14,187 nucleotides of DNA, from the NCBI GenBank assembly GCA_016793415.1, contig JAEUMC010000544.1, positions 1 through 14,187 of the forward strand. The letters are read 5' to 3'. The notes under the pieces are model-generated. The model saw only the letters and a program-made list of their open reading frames with translations. It was not told where the DNA came from and ran no database searches. This document shows positions 6,530 to 11,894 of the stretch, in pieces. How positions within the stretch are numbered: position 1 is the first letter of the stretch; the number at the start of each line of letters is the position of its first letter. A program made the translations under genes and the position numbers. Source of the stretch: Devosia sp. GTDB lineage: Bacteria > Pseudomonadota > Alphaproteobacteria > Rhizobiales > Devosiaceae.

Positions 6530-6565
6530 ATGGGAGTTTTGCTGCACTGGGTTGGAGTCGGCAGC

Positions 6566-6594
6566 ACCATGCACCGACCGCCATCCATCGGCAA
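6566..6594 (-). promoter_or_regulatory. Candidate promoter of the ene-reductase gene
   Basis: On the minus strand, TTGCCG (6589-6594) and CATGGT (6566-6571) lie 17 bases apart. This would give a leader of about 30 bases before ATG 6529. The arrangement mirrors the candidate at 922-950. It is weak evidence from pattern only. Confidence 0.25.
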
Positions 6595-6671
6595 GTGCCG
6601 ATGAAGTGATCGGCTGCGGCCGGAAGGCGATCGACGAGGGGGTACCCCGCCACCTCGAGTGTGACGCAACT

Positions 6672-7034
6672 CTAGTCCGTGACCGTGTATTCGGTGATGC
6701 CGTTGGCGGCGACACTGAGGCGCTGGCGCGCTTCGCCATAGCCCACCGAGCCCGCATCGACATCCCAGCAGCCGGCGGAGACGGCAAAACTGTAGCTCTG
6801 GCCTGAGCCGAGCGCGACGGTGTCGGGCAGCCGATCGAGGCCGTAGGTCGAGGCGCCGCATTCGGAGATCAGGATCACGTCGATCACCCGGCTGGTGCCG
6901 TTGACCACGGTGATCGTGCCGGTCGGCTCGCCCGGGCGGATCAGCTCGCCCCCGGTGATCCACGCATCACCGCTGCAGCCGGCGACAAATAAAAGACCAG
7001 CCGCCGACGCGGCCATCCGAAGTACTGAATTCAT
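6672..7034 (-). CDS. Small lipoprotein of unknown function
   Basis: This 120-residue protein begins MNSVLRMAASAAGLLFVAGC, a type II signal with lipobox VAGC and lipidated Cys20. The mature part after CSGDAW contains GTITVVNGTSRVIDVILISE, then CGASTYGLDRLPDTVALGSG, then QSYSFAVSAGCWDVDAGSVG. Alternating beta strands and two further cysteines (in SECGAS and AGCWDV) suggest a small beta-sandwich with one disulphide, anchored to a membrane. I know of similar uncharacterised bacterial domains with the LxxGQSYxFxxxxGCYD pattern but no function. ATG 7034 was chosen because GGGGGGACGAG lies just upstream and the lipoprotein signal starts there; the frame is open back to 7085. It is flanked by same-strand genes but separated by over 100 bases on each side, so it is likely transcribed alone. 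Confidence 0.82.
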   Translation of the reverse strand: MNSVLRMAASAAGLLFVAGCSGDAWITGGELIRPGEPTGTITVVNGTSRVIDVILISECGASTYGLDRLPDTVALGSGQSYSFAVSAGCWDVDAGSVGYGEARQRLSVAANGITEYTVTD

Positions 7035-7085
7035 CTCGTCCCCCCAATGACGAGAGGACGTGCCGCACCGTCGCTCCCGCTGCAA

Positions 7086-7113
7086 TTGCTAGCAGAGCGA
7101 TGAGGCCAGTCAA
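7086..7113 (-). promoter_or_regulatory. Candidate promoter of the small lipoprotein gene
   Basis: On the minus strand, TTGACT (7108-7113) and TAGCAA (7086-7091) are 16 bases apart, about 50 bases ahead of ATG 7034. A 12-bp palindrome, TCTGCCGGCAGA (7118-7129), sits directly upstream. The -35 match is good and the -10 poor. Confidence 0.3.
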
Positions 7114-7151
7114 TCAGTCTGCCGGCAGAGCTGGGGAAGACTGTACAATGC

Positions 7152-8567
7152 TCAGGCGGTTTGCGGCCTGCGGTGGCCGGATACTTCGGCGCCCGCGTTG
7201 CGTTCGAGCGTCAGCAGTTGCAGGGCGCAGACGATGATGATCAGGCCCATGACGAGATAGGCGATCTGGAAGTCGATCACCCCGAGGGTCGGCGCGCCGC
7301 GCCACATCTGGCTGAGGTTGAGGCAGCCGGCGGCGACGGCGACGCCGAACACCATGGAGAGCTGCTGCGACATCGATGAGATGGTGGTGGCCGAACTGCG
7401 CTGCTTGGCGTCGACATCGGCAAAGGCGAGCGTTGCGAGTGCGGTGAACTGCATCGATCGGGTGGCGCCGGCGATGAACAGCACAGCGGCTGTGATGAGG
7501 TATGGCGTCTGCGGCCCAAGTAGCCCACAGGCCGCCACGGCGATGCCGGCCAGCACCCCGTTGATGGTCAGGATGCTGCGAAAGCCGAAGCGACGCAGCG
7601 TCGGCGTGGTCACCGCCTTGATGGTGAGGTTGCCCAGGAAGTAGATCACCACCAGCCCGCCGGCGCTCAGCGCGTCCATGCCGTAGGCGACCTGGAACAT
7701 CAGCGGCAGCAGGAACGGCGTGGCGTTGATCGCCGTCCTGAGGATGGCGCCGGCCTTGGCATCGGTAGCGGCAAAGGTCTGGATCTTGAGCGTCCTGAGA
7801 TCGATCAGCGGATGCTTGGCGTTCAGCAGCCAGCGCACCGCGCAGAAGCCGACGGCAAAGCCGACGACGATCAGCAGGGCTGACATCCATACCGGCATGC
7901 CGCCCTGCACCAGCGCATCGAAGCCATAGAGCAGGCAACCCAGCGTGATGCCGGTCAAGACGAACCCGACGGCGTCGAATGGCCGTTCGGCGAACTCGGT
8001 ATCCTTGGGGACGATCAGCAGCACCAGCGCCATGCCGATGATCCCGAGCGGGATGTTGATCCAGAAGTTCCAGTGCCAGGAAATGTATTCGGTGATGAAG
8101 CCACCCAGCGCCGGCCCGAGCACCGGGGCGAACAGCGCCGGCCAGATGGTGAGGCCGATGGCCGAAACGATCTCGGACTTCTGCGCCGTCCTGAGCACGA
8201 TGATGCGTCCCACCGGGAACAATACCGAGCTGCTGGCGCCCTGCAGGGCGCGGGCGATGGCGAACTGGCCGAGATCCTGAGCCATGCCGCAGGCGATCGA
8301 GGTGAGCGTGAACAGCGCAATCGCCACCACGAACACCCGCCGCGCCCCGAAGCGGTCCGACAGCCACGCCGCGGCGGGAATGCAGACCGCGACCGCCAGC
8401 ATGTAGATGGTGACGCCGAGGCTCATCTCGAGCGTGCCGACGTTGAAGTCGAGCGCCATGCGGGGCAGGGCGGTGACGATGATCACCCCGTCGAGAAACT
8501 GCATGAACAGCGTGGCGGCGACCACGAGGGCGACGTTACGGGCGTGTGGGCTGAGCGGTGAGGACAT
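7152..8567 (-). CDS. MFS multidrug exporter, DHA2 (EmrB/MdtD/HsrA-like, 14 TM)
   Basis: This is a 471-residue inner-membrane proton antiporter. TM1 carries FLDGVIIVTALPRMA (24-38), the DHA2 D1-type signature. WLSDRFGARRVF (68-79) is motif A. RALQGASSSVLFPVGRI is motif B, and PVLGPALGGFITEYISWHWN is motif C followed by the WHWNFWINIP sequence typical of MdtD/HsrA relatives. The length and the long C-terminal half fit 14 membrane segments. No EmrA-type adaptor gene is adjacent, so it probably exports into the periplasm by itself. ATG 8567 starts a family-like N-terminus, though its Shine-Dalgarno is weak. A palindrome at 8588-8602 lies 21 bases upstream and probably controls it. It is read in the same direction as the rhamnoside operon but separated by 138 bases. 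The substrate is unknown. Confidence 0.93.
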   Translation of the reverse strand: MSSPLSPHARNVALVVAATLFMQFLDGVIIVTALPRMALDFNVGTLEMSLGVTIYMLAVAVCIPAAAWLSDRFGARRVFVVAIALFTLTSIACGMAQDLGQFAIARALQGASSSVLFPVGRIIVLRTAQKSEIVSAIGLTIWPALFAPVLGPALGGFITEYISWHWNFWINIPLGIIGMALVLLIVPKDTEFAERPFDAVGFVLTGITLGCLLYGFDALVQGGMPVWMSALLIVVGFAVGFCAVRWLLNAKHPLIDLRTLKIQTFAATDAKAGAILRTAINATPFLLPLMFQVAYGMDALSAGGLVVIYFLGNLTIKAVTTPTLRRFGFRSILTINGVLAGIAVAACGLLGPQTPYLITAAVLFIAGATRSMQFTALATLAFADVDAKQRSSATTISSMSQQLSMVFGVAVAAGCLNLSQMWRGAPTLGVIDFQIAYLVMGLIIIVCALQLLTLERNAGAEVSGHRRPQTA

Positions 8568-8587
8568 GGCGAGGATGCGAATGACTA

Positions 8588-8602
8588 GTATGGTACCAAT
8601 AC
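8588..8602. promoter_or_regulatory. Palindromic operator candidate ahead of the DHA2 exporter
   Basis: GTATGGTACCAATAC is an inverted repeat around the GGTACC core, GTAT-GGTACC-ATAC with one extra A. It lies in the 5' leader or promoter 21 bases from the ATG and is the only A/T-rich symmetric stretch in that gap. It is a likely repressor site. No regulator gene adjoins it, so the binding protein is unknown. Confidence 0.5.
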
Positions 8603-8662
8603 ATCAAACGCCGGCTGCGCCTATGGGCGAATAGGATGAGGCGGGTGATTTTCTGCGATGGC

Positions 8663-8706
8663 GTGGCGCGGGTGCACAGGGGCCGTCTGCTTCAGCGACG
8701 CGCCAC
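8663..8706 (-). terminator. Weak hairpin at the end of the rhamnoside operon
   Basis: GTGGCGCG (8663-8670) and CGCGCCAC (8699-8706) are perfect inverted arms with a 28-base loop. They overlap the last base of the permease stop codon. No T-tract follows on the minus strand, so an intrinsic terminator is doubtful. I list it because it is the only strong fold at this operon end. Confidence 0.25.
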
Positions 8707-9533
8707 TACCCCTTCACCGCACCCGCGGTCATCCCCGCCACGATCTGGCGGTTGAAGAACAGGTAGACGATCAGCGGCGGAATGGTGATCAGCAGGATGT
8801 TCATGAAGAGCAGGTGCAGCGAGGTGTTGAACTGCCCCTGGAAGTTGAACAGCGTCAACTGCACCGTGACGTTCTGCTTGCCGGGCAGATAGTAGAGCGG
8901 GTTGGTGAAATCGTTGAAGATCGCCACCGACTGCACCACCACCACCGTCACCACCACCGGCTTCAACAGCGGCAGCACCACCTGGAAGAACAGCCTGAGC
9001 GGTCCGGCGCCGTCGATGATAGCCGCCTCGTCCAGTTCCCGCGGAATGGTCGCGACGAACGCCCGGAACAGCAGGATCGTGAAGCTCAGCCCATAGGCGA
9101 CTTCGATCAGGATCATCCCGTGCATGGTCTTGAACATGCCGATCGACTGCAGCACCCAGATCGTCGGCACCACCGCCGGCGGGATGATCAGCCCGGCCAG
9201 CACCAGGAAGTTGACGATCGGCGACCAGCGCGACGGCCGGCGCTGCAGCACGAAGCCGACCATGGCGCCCAGCACCACCAGCAGCGTGACGCTCGCTACG
9301 GTGAGGATGATCGAGTTGACGAACGCGGTGACCAGCATGAAGTCCTGCGTGCGCACCACTTCGACCAGGTTGTCCCAGAGGTGCCAGCTGGTCGGCCAGT
9401 CGAACGAACGGGTTGCTGCCTGCCGGCGGTCCTTGACCGCGGTCAGAATGATGAAGGCGAACGGCACGAGGAAGACGACGACCGACGCGGCGATGGCGAT
9501 GCCGCCATAGATGTAGCGCTGGGCGTGCCTCAC
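8706..9533 (-). CDS. Carbohydrate ABC transporter permease (MalG/UgpE type)
   Basis: This 275-residue inner-membrane subunit has six membrane segments. It pairs with the preceding permease to form the channel of a CUT1 sugar importer. The EAA loop that docks the ATPase is DEAAIIDGAGPLRLFFQVVL followed by PLLKP (168-192). It ends FFNRQIVAGMTAGAVKG, the usual MalG-type C-terminus. The start is GTG at 9531-9533, inside GTGA shared with the TGA stop of the upstream permease, a 4-base overlap that implies translational coupling. GGAGG sits 7 bases ahead. The nearest in-frame ATG upstream (9815) would add 94 residues of shadow sequence and was rejected. It is the last gene of the operon in this window. 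The specificity, a rhamnose-containing glycan, is inferred from the rhamnosidase. Confidence 0.94.
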   Translation of the reverse strand: MRHAQRYIYGGIAIAASVVVFLVPFAFIILTAVKDRRQAATRSFDWPTSWHLWDNLVEVVRTQDFMLVTAFVNSIILTVASVTLLVVLGAMVGFVLQRRPSRWSPIVNFLVLAGLIIPPAVVPTIWVLQSIGMFKTMHGMILIEVAYGLSFTILLFRAFVATIPRELDEAAIIDGAGPLRLFFQVVLPLLKPVVVTVVVVQSVAIFNDFTNPLYYLPGKQNVTVQLTLFNFQGQFNTSLHLLFMNILLITIPPLIVYLFFNRQIVAGMTAGAVKG

Positions 9534-10444
9534 CGGTCCACCTCCTTGCGGTTGAGGAACATGGAGAGCGGCACGGCGAGCAGCGCCACCATGATGAACA
9601 ACACGACGTTGCCGGCAGTGGAGAGGCCGTAGAAGCCGGCCTGGTACTGCTTGTAGATCACCGACGCGATCACGTCCGAGGTGAAGCCGGGGCCGCCCTT
9701 GGTCATCGCCCAGATCAGGTCGAACGAGCGCAGGCCGCCGATGAAGCTGAGGATGATCACCGTGGCGGTGGCCGGCTGCACCAGCGGCAGGGTCACCGTC
9801 CAGAAGCGCTGCCACGAGGTGGCGCCATCGATCTTGGCGGCTTCATAATACTCGAGCGGGATCGAGACGATGCCGGCGATGTAGATGACGGTGGCAAGCC
9901 CGACGCCCTTCCACACGTCGACCAGCGCGACCGAGTAGAGCGCGAAACGCGGATCGGTAAGCCAGCCCGGCCCCTTGATGCCGATCGAGGCCAGCGTCTC
10001 GTTGATGAGGCCCTGGGTGGGATGCATCATCGCGGTGAAGGTGATGCCGACGCCGACGGTCGAGACCAATACCGGGAAGAACACCACGGCGCGCAGGTAC
10101 CCGCGTCCGAAGATGTCGGAGGTGAGCAGCAGCGCCAGCAGCAGGCCGAGCACCACCTTGGAGGCCGAGGTGACGGTGCCGTAGATCAGGGTGTTGACGA
10201 GCCCCTGGAACAGGAACGGCTCGCGAAAGAACTGCACGAAATTGTCCAGCCCGATGAAGTCGGCCTTCTGCAGGCTCCACCTGGTCAGGCTGAAGAACAG
10301 CGACGCGAAGGTCGGGAGCATGAACAGCACGGCGAAGATGATGGCCGCCGGCAGATAGAACCAGCTCGGATAGAGCCCGGCCGTGCGCGACTTGCGGCGC
10401 GGGTTGGCGATGGGCACCGAGCCCTCAGCGACCGCAACTGCCAT
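9530..10444 (-). CDS. Carbohydrate ABC transporter permease (MalF/UgpA type)
   Basis: This 304-residue channel subunit has a cytoplasmic N-terminal tail (1-28, PRRKSR), then six membrane segments starting at WFYLPAAIIFAVLFMLPTFA. The EAA loop is YYEAAKIDGATSWQRFWTVT followed by LPLVQP (199-224), with the canonical EAAxxDGA. The segment after it, GGLRSFDLIWAMTKGGPG, is typical of MalF/UgpA-like proteins of CUT1 importers. ATG 10444 is preceded by GAGGAGG. It lies 77 bases after the binding-protein gene, separated by the hairpin at 10472-10497, and its stop overlaps the next permease by 4 bases. Confidence 0.95.
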   Translation of the reverse strand: MAVAVAEGSVPIANPRRKSRTAGLYPSWFYLPAAIIFAVLFMLPTFASLFFSLTRWSLQKADFIGLDNFVQFFREPFLFQGLVNTLIYGTVTSASKVVLGLLLALLLTSDIFGRGYLRAVVFFPVLVSTVGVGITFTAMMHPTQGLINETLASIGIKGPGWLTDPRFALYSVALVDVWKGVGLATVIYIAGIVSIPLEYYEAAKIDGATSWQRFWTVTLPLVQPATATVIILSFIGGLRSFDLIWAMTKGGPGFTSDVIASVIYKQYQAGFYGLSTAGNVVLFIMVALLAVPLSMFLNRKEVDR

Positions 10445-10471
10445 ACCCGTCCTCCTCAGGTCCTAGGTGTT

Positions 10472-10497
10472 GGCGTCCGGCCAGCGGGCCGGACGCC
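10472..10497 (-). promoter_or_regulatory. Intercistronic hairpin between binding-protein and permease genes
   Basis: A perfect 11-bp G/C-rich stem, GGCGTCCGGCC / GGCCGGACGCC, has an AGCG loop (10483-10486). No T-tract follows on the minus strand. Within sugar ABC operons such hairpins protect the 3' end of the binding-protein message (as between malE and malF) and so lower permease relative to binding protein. A partial terminator is the alternative. Confidence 0.65.
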
Positions 10498-10521
10498 GAG
10501 TTTCACACGCAGATACGGCGA

Positions 10522-11814
10522 TTACCAGCCGGGCAGGCCGAGCTGCTGGGCCTGCTTCTTGACGTCTTCGTCGTAGAGCGCGGCGCCGTCGGCGGCCGAG
10601 CGGATGCCCGAGCCGACTTCCACGGTGATCTGCTCGAGCGCTGGGCCCTTGATCGGCGAGAGGAACTCGAGGGCAGGGGCCGAGTGGCCGCCTTCCTGGA
10701 AGTACGGCAGCAGGTCTGCAACCACCGGCGGCACGTCGGCCGGCAGCTTGCAGTCTTTCACCAGGTACGGGCCGGCGGCGCCGGCCGACGCGGTCTGGAC
10801 GTCACAGCCTTCGATCGAGGCGACGAAAGCGATGAACTCCTTGGCTTCGGCCTGGTGCTTGGAGGTGGTCGGGATGTAGAGGCCCGACGGCATCCAGGTG
10901 GTGAGCCCGTTATTGGACGCGTCGTCGCCGGGGATGGCGAAGAAGCCGACATCGTTGATGTTCTCGGGCGCCAGTTCCTTGATGTTGGCAACCGCGAACG
11001 ACAGCATCGGGTAGTGGGCGCCTTCACCGGTGGCGACCTTGGTCACCCCATCGGGGAAGGTCGCGGCAGCAAAATCCTCGTTGAGGTAACCGCCCTTGAA
11101 GATCTCTTCCTGCCGCTCGAAGCCCTTCATGGCGGCGGGGGTCGTGGCATACTTGGCCTTGCCGGCGGTGTAGTCGGCCGGGAAGCTCGGGTCGGCGGCG
11201 AGCACGTTGTAGAAATCGCCGAGCACGAACAGCTGTGACGTCCAGGTTTCGCCGAACGACTGGATCACCGCGGTCTTGCCGGCCGCCTTGATCTTCTCGT
11301 TGTTGGCCATGAACTCGGCCCAGGATTTCGGCGGGGTCAGCCCGAGTTCCTTGTAGATCGGGATGTTGTAGAGGATGCCGCCGCCCATGGCAGTGCCGAT
11401 CGGCGCGCCATAGACCTTGCCGTCGGTACCGGTGACGACGCTCTTGAAGCTGTCGATCACGTTGGCCTGGAACGGTTCGCTGGTGAGGTCGACGAGGTTC
11501 TGCGTCGGGTTGATCGCCTGGAACAGCGAGCCCGAATTGTAGAGGAACACGTCGGCCATCTCGCCGGTGGCGAGGCGGGTCTTGATCAGGTTGTCGCCAT
11601 CGGCGCCGCCGGGGCGGCTCTCGGTTTCGATGTCGATATTGGGGTGCTTCGCCTCGAAGGCGGTGGCCAGCGCCTCGGCCATGGCCACGGTCGAGGGTGC
11701 ATTGTCGAACAGGAAGGTCACCTTGACCTTGTCCTGGGCGTTCGCGGTGCCTGCCAGGATCGCGATGACGCCGGTAGTGACCAGCGCCGCACGCGTCAGT
11801 TTGCGCATCAGCAT
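10522..11814 (-). CDS. Extracellular sugar-binding protein of ABC transporter (SBP family 1)
   Basis: This 430-residue periplasmic receptor delivers the sugar to the two downstream permeases. The signal peptide is MLMRKLTRAALVTTGVIAIL through AGTANA, cut at ANA-QD. The mature protein starts VKVTFLFDNAPSTVAMAEAL and has the family layout: AFEAKHPNIDIE, then a GEMADVFLYNSGSLF segment near residue 90, GKVYGAPIGTAMGGGILYNI in the hinge region, and GLTPPKSWAEFM. Two cysteines, in IEGCDV and VKDCKL, lie close together and may form a disulphide. ATG 11814 was chosen over 11841 and 11808 because GGGAGGAACTATCA precedes it at ideal spacing. It follows the rhamnosidase gene by 80 bases. The preferred ligand, a rhamnoside or rhamno-oligosaccharide, is inferred from context. 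Confidence 0.94.
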   Translation of the reverse strand: MLMRKLTRAALVTTGVIAILAGTANAQDKVKVTFLFDNAPSTVAMAEALATAFEAKHPNIDIETESRPGGADGDNLIKTRLATGEMADVFLYNSGSLFQAINPTQNLVDLTSEPFQANVIDSFKSVVTGTDGKVYGAPIGTAMGGGILYNIPIYKELGLTPPKSWAEFMANNEKIKAAGKTAVIQSFGETWTSQLFVLGDFYNVLAADPSFPADYTAGKAKYATTPAAMKGFERQEEIFKGGYLNEDFAAATFPDGVTKVATGEGAHYPMLSFAVANIKELAPENINDVGFFAIPGDDASNNGLTTWMPSGLYIPTTSKHQAEAKEFIAFVASIEGCDVQTASAGAAGPYLVKDCKLPADVPPVVADLLPYFQEGGHSAPALEFLSPIKGPALEQITVEVGSGIRSAADGAALYDEDVKKQAQQLGLPGW

Positions 11815-11840
11815 TGATAGTTCCTCCCTTGTGGCCGCCA

Positions 11841-11884
11841 CAGGTCCTCCGGCAGCCGGTTGCAGTTTTGTCAGGTCCTCCGGC
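11841..11884. repeat. 13-base direct repeat in the rhamnosidase/binding-protein gap
   Basis: CAGGTCCTCCGGC occurs at 11841-11853 and 11872-11884, 31 bases apart. On the transcribed strand each reads GCCGGAGGACCTG and contains a Shine-Dalgarno-like GGAGG with no start codon behind it. A shorter version, AGGACCTG, recurs at 10457-10464 ahead of the MalF-type permease gene. Confidence 0.55.
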
Positions 11885-11894
11885 TCCTCCGCCG

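Noticed and set aside
5402..6787. Ene-reductase with a start at 6787 (86 extra residues)
   Set aside because: The extension is Ser-, Arg- and Pro-rich, lies over the 3' part of the lipoprotein gene, and is absent from the YqjM family. MSQLFSPFTL at 6529 is the normal family start.
7115..7143. Inverted repeat CAGTCT...AGACTG with the nested palindrome TCTGCCGGCAGA, as a terminator of the DHA2 exporter gene
   Set aside because: Only 6-bp outer arms with a 17-base loop and no T-tract. It also sits against the candidate promoter of the lipoprotein gene, so an operator is equally possible.
7114..8367. Minus-strand ORF of 417 codons overlapping the DHA2 exporter in another frame
   Set aside because: Arg-, His- and Gly-rich shadow of the exporter, which matches its family along its whole length in the other frame.
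8658..9632. Plus-strand ORF of 324 codons over the permease genes
   Set aside because: It is almost entirely His, Gln, Asp and Arg and is antisense to two clear ABC permeases. No ribosome site or motif supports it.
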